Shown piece by piece: positions 1-9,395 of a stretch of 64,000 bases of DNA (positions are counted from its first letter, which is position 1; each line of letters begins with the position of its first letter). The DNA comes from Shinisaurus crocodilurus (taxonomy: Eukaryota > Chordata > Lepidosauria > Squamata > Shinisauridae). Both the position numbers and the translations under genes were made by a program. The DNA lies in NCBI GenBank assembly GCA_021292165.1, contig CM037878.1:5768804-5832803 (forward strand), in the 5' to 3' direction. The notes beneath the pieces are model-generated. The model was not told where the DNA came from. It was given only the letters and a program-made list of their open reading frames with translations, and searched no databases.

Positions 1-115
1 AAGCCTCCATGTTCAGAAGTAGTCTATCTGTGAGAAACTGTTCCTGAGGGCAAGCAAGCAGGGCTGCCTTCCTACCTTGCTTGTGATCTGGCTGGCCACT
101 GTTAGAAACAGGATG
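1..115 (+). mobile_element. LINE 3'-end fragment (CR1/L3-like)
   Basis: The start (ccatgttcagaagtagt) resembles the stretch at about 36503-36540 and, in reverse, 56440-56475. All belong to the same LINE 3'-end family of the CR1 superfamily. The copy is truncated by the window edge. Confidence 0.4.
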
Positions 116-275
116 TTAGATTTTATTTATTTATTTATTTATTTTATACCCCACCTTTTTTCATGCAAGGAACCCAAGGTGGCTTACATAATCCTCCTTC
201 TCTTCTCCATTTTATCCTCACAACAACCCTGTGGCTGAGAATCAGTGACTGGCCCAAAGTCACCCAGTGAGTTTC

Positions 276-670
276 TTTTCTTTTTTTTTTTTTTAATTAA
301 TATTTTTTATTTAAAATTTTTAAACAATACAAAGAAAATAACACACACATATAACTAATATAGTGCTCCCATCACCATGGGACCAAATAATACAATGACT
401 CTATAATTGTCATTGTCATTGTTAACGGCAGGTAGACTAATGATAGCAAGGAAATGGAAAATTCAGCAAGTTTTCACTATTACTGATTGGTATAAAGAAC
501 TATGGGATATGGCATTGAATGATATGTTGACTTGTAATATCAAATGCGAAAGGGGTCAATTAAAGAAAAATATTTTCAAGGATATTTGGGGTTTATTTCT
601 GGAATATGTGTTAAAAAAGGGGGAAAGGGAGTTTACCCTGTCAAGATATGTTGTATTTTTCGAATAATGA
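276..670. mobile_element. L1 insertion with internal (twin-priming) inversion
   Basis: Flanked by the 14-bp direct repeat acccagtgagtttc at 262-275 and 671-684. The left part (276 to about 400) is a minus-strand L1 3' end with a poly-T run, homologous to the L1 at 18929-19277 (shared agtgctccc and gggaccaa). The right part (about 407-667) reads on the plus strand as the ORF2 C-terminus (RKWKIQQVFTITDWYKELWD and on to DIWGLFLEYV). Opposite orientations inside one TSD pair are the signature of twin priming. The ORF fragment is non-functional. Confidence 0.85.
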
Positions 671-743
671 ACCCAGTGAGTTTCATGGCCGAGCGGGGAC
701 TAGAACCCGGATCTCCCAAGTCTCAGTCCAACACTGTAACCAC

Positions 744-890
744 CAGGGCTTTTTTTTCTGGTGGAACTCACCGGAACTGAGTTCCAGCACCTTTTCTTCT
801 ATTAATTGCATTACAATTTAATCGCCATCTACTCCCGAGGAAATGTAATCCAAGAGTTCCGGTACCCTTTTCTCCAGAAAAAAAGCACTG
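744..890. mobile_element. hAT MITE, 147 bp, 8-bp TSD
   Basis: Terminal inverted repeats of about 17 bp (cagggctttttttctgg on the left; the right end is its complement with one change, ending agcactg). Perfect 8-bp TSD gtaaccac at 736-743 and 891-898. A second copy of nearly the same sequence is at 9655-9800. Length, termini and TSD fit a non-autonomous hAT element. Confidence 0.9.
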
Positions 891-1187
891 GTAACCACTA
901 TGCCACACTGGCCAGCTCTTCTTACGTTTTTATGGGGGAGGCGCGGGGATGGGCTGGGTTGGGCTTGCAATATTTGAATGGGTATCTCTTGTTTTTGCTT
1001 TGCCGAGTTACCGCTGCCACACTGCCATGGCCCTGCGTGAGCCCTCATGATGATGAGGGTGGGACAGAAATGACAAGAAGCTAAATAATGCCTTGACTGA
1101 CGCAGGGCAGCCGCTGCTGGTGCGAGCCCGGGGCAGGCGGACATACAGGTGCACCTCTTCCACTGCAAACCTTTCTTCATTCTCTAG

Positions 1188-1308
1188 GAAATTTGCTCCG
1201 CGCTGCTCTGTCTGTAAAGAGCCCATCATGCCTGCCCAGGGCCAGGAGGAGACGGTCCGTATCGTGGCCTTAGACCGTGACTTCCATGTGCAATGCTACC
1301 GGTGCGAG
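1188..1308 (+). CDS. LPP: LPP penultimate coding exon (first half of LIM domain 3)
   Basis: This exon encodes 40 complete residues plus the last base of a split codon, reading [15 protein letters not shown] onward to [10 protein letters not shown]. It is bounded by a pyrimidine-rich acceptor ending in ctctag at 1187 and a gtcagt donor at 1309 (C at +3 is less usual). LIM zinc ligands are visible: C6, C9, H33 and C36 of the exon complete the first finger, and C39 opens the second. LPP is a zyxin-family scaffold of focal adhesions and cell-cell contacts that shuttles to the nucleus; its three C-terminal LIM domains bind protein partners. The [15 protein letters not shown] linker and the tail in the next exon fit LPP better than zyxin or TRIP6, judged from memory of those families. 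The intron phase is 2 on the left and 0 on the right. The upstream exons lie outside the window. Confidence 0.95.
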
Positions 1309-1459
1309 GTCAGTAGCTTCAGTGCGCGCGAAGAAGAACTGGTGTGGGGTTTGCTTCCCAAGAAACATCTGAGGGAGGGGAGGTTTTGCCACACACACCC
1401 TGCATAGAGCTGCCCCCTGTTAGCACTGACTGTGTTCGGGCAGCCTGGTACGCACATTA

Positions 1460-1650
1460 GGGCACAATCCTACACATGTTTAGATAGGAAAAGGTCCTAC
1501 AACTCCCAGCCTGCCCCAGCCAGCCTACAACTCCCATAATCCCCCAGCCAGCTATGCTGGCTGGGGGATTATGGGAGTTGTAGGCTGGCTGGGGCAGGCT
1601 GGGAGTTGTAGGACTTCTTTTCTGTCTAAACATGTGTAGGATTGTGCCCC
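1460..1650. mobile_element. 190-bp near-perfect hairpin element in LPP intron
   Basis: Left and right halves are reverse complements over almost their whole length, with the centre near 1554 (gccagctatgctggc). The outer ends are gggcacaatcctacacatg and its complement. TA lies on both sides. The related but shorter copy at 54974-55083 shares the same outer motif. It is transcribed within the LPP intron and would fold into a long RNA stem. Confidence 0.8.
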
Positions 1651-2015
1651 TAAGAGGTAACTTCCCCCCGCCCCCATCACTTCCATGTATCTCCACGCCA
1701 GGAAAAACTTCCCTGGCTGAACTTCTGTCTGCGAAGTTGCTGTTAAAGTCACCAAAGGAAGTCCATCCGAAAAGGAGGGCAACTGTACCCCAGGACCAGC
1801 AGCCCCCCCTCAACTTTTTTGGGGGGGTCAGTGGACACATTTGGAATTTGGAGAGTCAGATGTGGCTGGGCACTCTCACAAAATGGCTACCATGGAGGGG
1901 GGGCGGCTTGCCCATTCATAAAATGGCTGGACACAAAATACTCATTTCCCAAAAGGCAAACTGATGTGATTAAAGGAAAAGTAATTTCGCCAAGAACCTA
2001 ATACCAGGCAGAGGT

Positions 2016-2547
2016 TGTGAGAGCTGGACTGACCCGGGTTCAAAAGCTCCCCTAGCCAATGACCCTCAGTCCCAGTCATGCAGGCGGAAGGAGGAGATAA
2101 CAGCAGTTAATAAAGATTAAAGAGTTTATTTGTAAGACCCAATTACATGGGATTAAGGCAATCAATGCATCTCTACTCACTACATCATTGCAGACTCAAA
2201 ACCTATACCCCAGTGGTAAGGCTAGATGAAGTGAAGTCCAGAACAATACACATGTCGTGTCGAGACGAGAGGAGAGAGGAATGACGGAAGTGAAGTGACG
2301 GAATGAAGCTATCAGCAAGTGTGCTAGCTTTATACCACCTATAAATAGGATATTACTCACCCCAGTTGTATAACCTATTCATCAACATGTTGATCCCAAA
2401 CTTGTCAAGGTTGCTGAGTCACATCACCTCGAGACTATGTCTCATGACCAGAGACCTTGTATACTTGAACTCAAGTGACACCCACCAAGTCAGGTGATAA
2501 TCCCGATGTCAGGTGGTAATCTCGTTCTGCCTATGCAAAACCCAACA
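2016..2547 (-). mobile_element. solo LTR, 532 bp, 5-bp TSD
   Basis: Begins TG and ends CA, flanked by the direct repeat gaggt at 2011-2015 and 2548-2552. Read on the minus strand it shows an LTR layout: a TATA-like tatttataggtgg followed by ggtataaag near the middle, and the polyA signal aataaac near the 3' end (plus coordinates about 2124-2132). No internal gag or pol is adjacent, so it is a solo LTR left by recombination. The 5-bp TSD suits Gypsy-type or ERV elements; which one is unresolved. Confidence 0.8.
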
Positions 2548-2552
2548 GAGGT

Positions 2553-3149
2553 GGGGGTCTAAGCGCCAAAATACAAAGCATGAACCAAAATACAGATGCT
2601 GCTGGAGGGCAGCACTTTGCTTTCCACCATGCCAGCCTCCCAGTTATTTCTTTAAATAATCTTTAGAAATAAAATAAAAATCGGGAGGCCCGGTGGGTGC
2701 CAGCAGAGGTGTCCGTGGGCACGAAGTAGGAGACCTCAGCCCTGGACAATGGCAGGTGGTAATTGCTTGGGGGACGCTGAGCACCCCGCAGATCCCCGCT
2801 GCTCCCCAAACTGCCATCTTTCAATGGCAATTTTACAAAACCAGCATCTCCATCAACAACAAAGCTTGCCCATTCTAGGAGTGCCATGAGGCTGACATTC
2901 TGTGGTCCAAATTTCAGGTCTACTCAGTACAATATAGCTACACGGTCCTGAAAAAGCAGTCTTGGATTTCCTTGAGGCTGCCATTCGTGTTGTCTGCTGT
3001 ATCTGCTAGCCTTTTTTTTTTTTTAACCCACCTCCATTAATATGAACATCTCAGGTTTACACGTTGCTCTACAGCCTGCATCAGGGTTAATTGGACAGCC
3101 CTCAAATGCATTGAGGTCCATTTTGTAGCCATTTCTTTTAGTGTCATTG
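2553..3149. other. intron stretch without identified element
   Basis: About 600 bp of mixed composition with a poly-T run at about 3012. No convincing coding exon or named repeat was seen. Confidence 0.6.
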
Positions 3150-3450
3150 GCTGGGTCCAGACAACATGATAACCCGCACTCAAGGGTTGAGTGTGGGTTG
3201 CTGTTGAACTGTGGGTTGTTGTTGAAACGTGGGTTATCGTGTTGTCTGAACCCAGCTACACCAATAAGCCATGGCTTGTTAACTGCAAACAACCCATGAA
3301 GAGAACCCACGGTTTGTCGTTGGGTTGTGAACTGTGGGTTGTTCACCATGGTTTGTTATCTCGGCTGGGTTCAGACAACACGGTAACCCACGGTTCAATG
3401 ACAACCCACAGTCAGCCCTTGAGTGTGGGTTATCGTGTTGTCTGAACCCA
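3150..3450. repeat. two tandem foldback repeats (tgggttcagacaacac ends)
   Basis: 3150-3256 and 3364-3450 each start with gctgggt(t/c)cagacaacac and end with the complement gtgttgtctgaacccag. The internal sequence is rich in gtgggtt/aacccac. A related but distinct foldback is at 53849-54057. Probably non-autonomous DNA transposons inserted close together; no TSD was resolved. Confidence 0.7.
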
Positions 3451-3668
3451 CTCAGTATCCAAGGGGAATCACGTCAAACAAAATCAAATGACTCTTAATT
3501 TCAGCCATGGGAATTCACAGAAGGATGGTTTATAAATCCCTATAATAAAGAAATAAGTAATAGTAGAAGGGGTTTTAATTTCAGTTTAATTTAATTCAAT
3601 TCATATTTCTTGTTGGGATTATTTGTTTTGAATGTTATTGCATCATTTTATGTTGGAAGCTGCTTAGT

Positions 3669-3984
3669 TGGAAGGGTCGTTAGAGATCACCTAGTCCAAC
3701 CCCCTGCTCAGTGCAGGTTCTGCCATGCAAGGCAGGGTGCAGCTGCAGCATCCCTGGCAGACTCCCCTTGAACACCTCCAGCGATGGAGAACCCGCCACC
3801 TCCCAAGGCAGTCTGTTCCACTCCTCTTACCATTAGAAAGTTTCTCCTAATGCTTCGTCGAAATTGGCTTCCCTGCAATTTCCACCTGTTGGTTCTAGTC
3901 CTGCCCCCTGGAGCAACAGGGAGCACGTCTGCTCCATCTTCTGTGTGACAGACCTTCAGATATTTGAAGACACTTCTCATGTCA
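3669..3984 (-). mobile_element. CR1 LINE 3' end (reverse orientation)
   Basis: Contains the CR1 3' signature in reverse (ccaaccccctgctcagtgca) and reads toward the 5' side through conserved text (cagtctgttccactcctctta). Truncated and non-coding. Confidence 0.8.
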
Positions 3985-3989
3985 TTCAT

Positions 3990-4790
3990 TCATTCATTTC
4001 ATTTATTTCATTTATATACCGCCCCATAGCCGAAGCTCTCTGGGCGGTTCACAACACTCTATACATAAAAACAACATTAAAACATACAAAACAGTTTAAA
4101 AAATTAAAAACCAAATTTAAAAACACAGTTTAAAATAACAATACAAAAGCCAATAAAACTGAGCCTACAGGTGACAATCCCCCCCGTGCTATTCCAAGCT
4201 CCTAACTAAATGCCTTGGCATAGAGGGAAGTCTTAACCTGGCGCCGAAAAGATAGTAAGGTTGGCGCCAGGCGGGTCTCAGTGGGGAGCTGATTCCATAA
4301 CTGGGGGGCTACCACCGAGAAGGCCCTCCTCCTCGTTGCCACCAACCGAGCCTCTCTTGGAGGTGGCAGTCGGAGGAGGGCCCCAGATGTTGAGCGTAGT
4401 GTCCGGGTAGATAACGGTTGGGAGAGACGTTCCATCAGGTATTGTGGTCCGAACCTTGAATTCGGCTCGGAAGCATATTGGCAGCCAGTGCAAGCGGGCC
4501 AGAACTGGTGTAATATGCTCGGACCTTCCGGTCCCTGCAATAAGCCTGGCTGCCGCATTTTGCACTAGCTGCAGCTTCCGAACAGTCTTCAAAGGCAGCC
4601 CCACGTAGAGTGCATTGCAGTAGTCTAGTTTAGAGATCACCAGAGCGTAGATTACTGAGACCAGGCTATCCCTGTCCAGATAGGGGCGTAGCTGGGCCAC
4701 CAGCCGAAGCTGGTAAAAGGCACTCCTTGCCACTGAGGCCACTTGAGCCATGTCTCCGCTTAACCTTCCCTTCTCTGGGCTAAATATATA
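3990..4790 (-). mobile_element. L2-type LINE, reverse transcriptase C-terminal fragment
   Basis: The minus-strand reading includes LDYCNALYVGLPLKTVRKLQ, QNAAARLI and HITPVLARLHWLPI, the conserved region after the RT domain of L2/CR1-superfamily LINEs. It is followed by the L2-type 3' UTR with the ccgccccatagccgaagctct motif and tail at 3990-4010. A 5' truncation and a frameshift (near 4440) make it dead. The same family recurs at 13408, 21205, 41951 and 58263. Confidence 0.88.
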
Positions 4791-5296
4791 CAGCTGCGGC
4801 AGAGAAGCAGCATGGGAATACTGGTATAAACAAATAAAGCCTTGCAAATTATGGAACCGCTTGCTCTTCTGCACAACTGACAGTGTGTAACCCAAAACTG
4901 GACACGCAGCCCCTGCTGGGTTTGTTTGGGTTTTGGCCGCCTGAGTGTGCCTCAGCCCTGTTGCCTTCTGAGGACAAGCAGGCTTTAAAGGTTTGTCGAG
5001 CAAGTAAAGTCAGAACTTGGATGGAAATGTTTCTTGGCTGCCTTTGCCTTTACTGCATCCCTGGATACAAGCTGCGTTATATGAGTGGATTAATTGAGGA
5101 ATCAGATGAATCATTAACTAAGTGGTCCAACACGGTGCTTGTAATTGCCGAATTTTAAGCAGTGTGTCAATACCTTTCTACTTGTTTTGGTAGAGCTTCA
5201 GTTTTGAGTCCTGTTTGTCCACATGTCTAACATATTTCAGCATGCTCTCGGGCTTGTTTTGATTGTAAGAATTCAACTGAGAGGAGTGTTAGACCA

Positions 5297-5905
5297 GCCT
5301 TCCCCAATCTAGCACCCTCCAGATGTGTTGGATTGCAAGTCCGAGCCCAATTTAAAGTGCTGTTTTTTTACTTTTAAAGCCATTTGGGACGAAATTACTT
5401 GAAAGCCTTCACCCATATCAGCCTGCCCACACTCTAACATCAGCAAGAGAGGCCCTTTGAGGGCCTTTTCTGCAGTGGCCCCACACCTCTGGAATAAGTT
5501 GCCATCGGGGGTCCGCCAGGCCCCATTATTGCAGGCTGTTAACAAGGCCCTGGGAATACCCTACTTTACTCTGGCCTTCTCTGATGATGCTTTATCAGAC
5601 TGGGTGGGTTATGGGTTCAGTTGTCTACTGTAAGTTCTGTTTTATGCAGGTGTTTGCTGTTTTTTAGCAGGTGTGCTGGTGTTGCTGTTTTTATTGTGTT
5701 TTTACTCTTTTTATTGTGTTTTTTATCATTTTTAATACCATATCGGTTTTTATTATGTGTTTTATTGTGGTAAGCCACTGTGGGAGGGCTCCGGCCCTGA
5801 AAGGTGGCCAATAAATATTTTAAATAAATAAAAGAAATAAATTGGCCATGCTAGCTGGGAATTCTGGGAGTTGCGGTCTCAACACATCTGGAGGGCATCA
5901 GTTTG
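5297..5905. mobile_element. hairpin MITE split by an L2-type LINE
   Basis: The left arm (ccccaatctagcaccctcc and the start of agatgtgttgga) and the right arm (aacacatctggagggca) belong to one ~130-bp hairpin element. They are separated by about 500 bp of LINE sequence. Confidence 0.6.
5350..5840 (+). mobile_element. L2-type LINE 3' end nested in a MITE
   Basis: The plus strand carries the terminal ORF and 3' UTR: the ggccttttctgcagtggccc motif, then T-rich DNA, then gtggccaataaat and an (AAAT)n tail. It sits between the two arms of the hairpin MITE, so it inserted later. Confidence 0.65.
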
Positions 5906-6204
5906 GGGGCGAATGATGTGAACTCTTAAACTTTCTTACATAAATAAGGTGCCAGGTTTGGGGAAGACTCACAATGGGAGCATCTTTTGTGCATCAGAAA
6001 ATGGATGTACAGTAACCTGGAGGTTCAGGAAACTGATGTTATGATATAAAAGACTAGAGCTCAGGGGAGAGAGGACACAGTCCCATTTCACATTCTGGAG
6101 CAAACACACACCTCAGCCCTTGTGTAGCCCATTCCAGGTCTTCAGAGGCCTTCACCAGTAACCCTGACGACAACCCTATGAGGTATGCCAACATTATGGG
6201 CTTC

Positions 6205-7067
6205 GTGAAAACAAAGGAGGATCACGGTAATAACTATAGTTACAAAAAGCCTAGGCCTCCGTGATCAAAATAAATCCAATAGTTCTTTAAACTTTACAAA
6301 TTTCTATTCATTACAAATGAACATTAAATACAATGTATATAATTCAATTATTTCAATTTTTTCTCAAAACAATTTTTTCAAAAGTCCTGGCTGTCCAGAA
6401 TAAAGTCCTTCCTATAACCAGCGTTGTTTTTTCTTATTTCTTTTTTCTTCTTACCAAATGGTAAACAGACCACCAGGTTATATGTAATTGTTGTCACTTT
6501 GAGGTTATAGTCCTACAGGAAACCGGTTTGTATTCCCGTTTCGTTGTCTTCCTCAGGGATACTTCCTCAATATTACTTTAAACAAAAAATAATTTCTCCA
6601 ATGTCCTGGACTGCTTACAGTTTCATATTTTGTTCTAAACATAAAGACATTTATCATAACACAAATAAGCATTTTACAACAAGCTAACCCCCGTTAGCAA
6701 ACCTGCCTACCAGAGGCCCCTCCCCAAACTTACATTTCTTGTCAGCATACTGCTTTCTCATTCGTGTGTTCATCCAGAGTCCTCTAGTGGTCAAACTTTC
6801 AATTACTTTTATACTCTTTTCTGGCTATTAACTCATTACATGTCCATTAACCCTTGCCATGACTTTTTCATACATAAGACATTAGCAGACCCCCAGTCAT
6901 CATAAACAATATTAATTGGACTTTTGAAAAAAATGTTTTGAGAAAAAATTGAAATAATTGAATTATATACATTGTATTTAATGTTCATTTGTAATGAATA
7001 GAAATTTGTAAAGTTTAAAGAACTATTGGATTTATTTTGATCACGGAGGCCTAGGCTTTTTGTAACT
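6205..7067 (-). mobile_element. Penelope-like element with inverted 150-bp ends
   Basis: Arms 6239-6388 and 6918-7066 are near-perfect reverse complements. The whole unit is bracketed by a 15-bp direct repeat (aacattatgggcttc) at 6190-6204 and 7068-7082. On the minus strand the interior contains cctgaggaagacaacgaaac, which resembles the CTGANGA...GAAA core of hammerhead ribozymes carried by Penelope-like elements. No coding capacity remains. A long-TIR DNA transposon is an alternative. Confidence 0.55.
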
Positions 7068-7262
7068 AACATTATGGGCTTCAGCTTACTGCTAGGGAAT
7101 CCCATTGTTCAAGAAGTCTTCTTGCTTTTAGTGCCGCCTTGCAGTGGGAGAACGGAGCTGGTGTTCGAATTTGGCCCGAAGAAAATATTGTAAGCGAACG
7201 TGCCAAGTTTTAATGAGATGTCCCATTGCTCATTAAGAGAGAGATCACAATACCGCAAGCGT

Positions 7263-7376
7263 GGGGGCCCTGTAGCCCTCCGGATGTTGTGGACTCCAGC
7301 TCCCATCAGCTGCAGCCAGCATGATGATGGGAGTTGTGGTCCAGCAGTATCCGTAGGGCCATGGGATCCCCAGCCC
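7263..7376. mobile_element. hairpin MITE copy (agatgtgttggact family)
   Basis: Arms of the type gccctccggatgttgtgga and its complement surround cagctcccatcagc. The copy is diverged and no TSD was resolved. Confidence 0.6.
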
Positions 7377-7864
7377 TGCATCTTCCTGGTCTTGAAAATG
7401 GAGACAGGAATTGAGTTGGTGTTTGAACCGAGCAACTCATCTCAGGCTTTTCAGCCATGCATCCTGGCTTCTCATCTTGGGTCATTTGTGGGCCGCTGCA
7501 GTCTCCACTTCCCAATAGTTCTCAGCATCTCAGCATGCTGCTAAGCACGCTCACAGCAATGTCCAGGGACTCGGTCTGAGCCACGGTGTCCCTGGGGGTC
7601 CTTGTCCTCGCTGTCCCCCCTCCCCTTGCCTCCAGAAAGATGTGCCAAGAGGCAGGCAGAGCGATGGGAAGGATAATGCCGTTGCCATGCAACAGAGCCG
7701 AGAGCCCTGGACCACTCCAGAGCTTGGACTGATTTTTCTGAACATCCGGTTCTCTCAGTTCAATCCACCCGTCTCTAAATGACAGATAATGTGCAAAGCT
7801 TTTTCCAGATTGAAGCACATTCTCTTAACAGACGTTCTCCCGCAGGAACTGTGGTGGTGGAGGT

Positions 7865-7996
7865 CCGCCTTCCCTAACCTGGTGCCCTCTAGATGTGTTG
7901 GACTTCCCATCAGCCACAGCCAGCATGACCAGTGGCCAGGAATGCTGGGAGCTGTAGTCCAAAACGTCTGGAGGGCACCACCAGGCTAGGAGAGGC
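7865..7996. mobile_element. hairpin MITE copy (agatgtgttggact family)
   Basis: Left arm cctaacctggtgccctctag; right arm ccaaaacgtctggagggcac. Intronic, just upstream of the last LPP exon. Confidence 0.65.
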
Positions 7997-8112
7997 AGCT
8001 TCACAGGCTGCCAACGTAGGTCATTGTGAATGAGCTTCCGCGCCCCGTATCTTCTTCAGTCTCGCGTGACTTTTTTGTTTTTTCCTCCTCTCTTTCCGAT
8101 TCTCTTGCGCAG

Positions 8113-8241
8113 GATTGCGGAGGGCTCCTGTCCGAAGGAGACAACCAGGGCTGCTACCCTCTGGATGGCCACGTCCTCTGCAAGACCTGCAACTCGGCCC
8201 GGATCCAAGCCCTGACGGCAAAGGCCAGCACCGACCTCTGA
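8113..8241 (+). CDS. LPP: LPP last coding exon (end of LIM domain 3, stop)
   Basis: The exon follows an acceptor ending ttgcgcag at 8112 and encodes 42 residues before TGA at 8239-8241, starting DCGGLLSEGDNQGCYPLDG. It continues in frame from the exon at 1188-1308 (phase 0), so the intron falls between the first two cysteines of LIM finger 2 (C39 upstream, C2 here). C23 and C26 of this exon complete that finger. The protein ends AKASTDL. The terminal S-T-D-L is a class I PDZ ligand, and in LPP this tail is known to bind the PDZ domains of Scribble. Codons are GC-rich compared with the surrounding DNA. The identification rests on near-identity with the known LPP C-terminus; zyxin and TRIP6 end differently. 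No other reading of this segment is plausible. Confidence 0.96.
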   Translation, partial: DCGGLLSEGDNQGCYPLDGHVLCKTCNSARIQALTAKASTDL

Positions 8242-8354
8242 GCGCGGCCGGGGGCCCTGCACGACCCTCCCCTGCTCGCACAGCTGGAAGGCCTCGAGAC
8301 AAGTGGGACTGCTTCTGGGGGGGGGCTCAGCCCCGCACCCGTGTGCCCTCCAAT

Positions 8355-8556
8355 CTACACTACAGACTTAAATGGATGAATGCCCCTTCCCTCTCCCCAA
8401 CGAACCCTGGGAAATGCACTTCTGCGTGGGCCACTGTCTGGGGCTCTTTTACGGAGGGTTCTCAGCACCCTTGTAAAACTACGGTTCCCACGTCTCTTTG
8501 AAGGATGCCCAGGACACTTAAAGTGGTATTAAACTGATAGAAGTTTGTAGTGTAGA
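8355..8556. mobile_element. MITE with tctacactac ends in LPP 3' UTR
   Basis: Ends are tctacactacagactta and aagtttgtagtgtaga, inverted repeats of about 15 bp. Inserted about 110 bp after the LPP stop, so part of the mRNA is transposon-derived. Confidence 0.5.
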
Positions 8557-8629
8557 TCTGCTGGAAGCCTCGGGGTGAAGTAGGCTGATGGCATATTAGC
8601 TGCCTCCTGGCTTTAAAGGGTCAACAGCA

Positions 8630-8775
8630 GCCATCCTCCACCTGGGTGCCGTCCAGAAGCGTTGGACTGCAAGCCACATCGTCTCCAGCCAACACGGCCG
8701 TTGGCCATGGTGGCTGGGGATGATGGGGATCGTAGTCCCACACCACTGGAGGGCCCCAGGCTGGGGAAGGCTGGT
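8630..8775. mobile_element. hairpin MITE copy in LPP 3' UTR
   Basis: Left arm caccatcctccacctgggtg-like, right arm ctggagggccccaggctggg, around the stretch gccaacacggccgttggcc. Diverged copy of the agatgtgttggact family. Confidence 0.55.
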
Positions 8776-9166
8776 CTAAAGAATGTTTATCCCCCCCCCG
8801 ATCCTTTGCTTTGGCCTCCAACCGCTTCCAGCTTAATATCGCCTCTAAAATCAGAAATCCATTATTCTGCCATATACGTTTTATAATGATGCTTAGGTCA
8901 TTTATTTTTCACGAGCCATCAAGTTCTGAGCTTGTTTGCACACTAATGTACGGAAACACACTTTATATCTATGCCTATACCCCATGTATGATAATGTATC
9001 GTAATATTTTACTAGTGCCTTAATTACAATGATGCAGGGTAAGAGGTTGCAGCAGGGACCGAGGGAAGGAAACGTTGGTAGGGAGTCCCCAGATGCTGGC
9101 GAGCATGTCCCGGTAGAGCCACCCTAAGCCTTGCTCAAAGTCATCTTGGTTGTGCCTCCACCGGCC

Positions 9167-9282
9167 AACATCTTGGGTTGTAGTAGATCAGTGTTCTCCA
9201 ACCTTGGGTCCCCAACATCTTGGGTTGTACTAGATCAGTGTTCTCCAACCTTGGGTCCCCAACATCTTGGGTTGTAGTAGAT
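9167..9282. repeat. 47-bp tandem repeat made from a MITE end and its flank
   Basis: A 47-bp unit beginning aacatcttgggttgtagtag starts at 9167, 9214 and 9261. It contains the first ~25 bp of the hairpin MITE plus host flank. The third unit leads straight into the complete MITE at 9283. Confidence 0.85.
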
Positions 9283-9395
9283 CAGTGTTCTCCAACCTTG
9301 GGTCCCCAGATGTTTTTGGCCTACAACTCCCAGCATGGGGCATGCTGGGAGTTGTAGGCCAAAAACATCTGGGGACCCAAGGTTGGAGAACACTG
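9283..9395. mobile_element. hairpin MITE family A, TSD tagtagat
   Basis: Ends cagtgttctccaacc and ggttggagaacactg. Arms of about 55 bp are complementary with a minimal loop. Perfect 8-bp TSD tagtagat at 9275-9282 and 9396-9403. Lies in the LPP 3' UTR. Confidence 0.9.

Larger units (their letters stand above)
121..933 (-). mobile_element. tRNA-derived SINE, interrupted by L1 and hAT insertions
   Basis: Read on the minus strand, this has a tRNA-like head with an A-box-like tggcatagtgg and a B-box-like gggttctagtccc. The body contains the gtgactttgggccagtcact stretch and the tail ends in an (ATTT/AAAT)n run at 121-143. A plus-strand copy of the same family is at 18663-18868. The SINE is split by an L1 at 276-670 and a hAT MITE at 744-890, each flanked by its own TSD, so both are younger than the SINE. 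Confidence 0.75.
1..1187 (+). other. LPP: upstream LPP intron (partial)
   Basis: Intronic sequence leading to the acceptor at 1187. It holds a LINE tail fragment (1-115), a reverse-strand tRNA SINE split by an L1 and a hAT MITE (121-933), and about 250 bp of unclassified GC-moderate DNA before the exon. Confidence 0.85.
1309..8112 (+). other. LPP: last LPP coding intron
   Basis: An intron of about 6.8 kb between the two LPP coding exons. Most of it is mobile DNA: a 190-bp hairpin, a solo LTR, paired foldback repeats, reverse-strand CR1 and L2 LINEs, an L2 nested in a MITE, a Penelope-like element and MITE fragments. Stretches 1651-2015 and 2553-3149 hold no element I can name. The branch point was not resolved. 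Confidence 0.9.

Noticed and set aside
1093..1407. 104-codon ORF running through the LPP exon
   Set aside because: Only 1188-1308 is LPP; the flanks are intron bounded by clear ag/gt splice sites.
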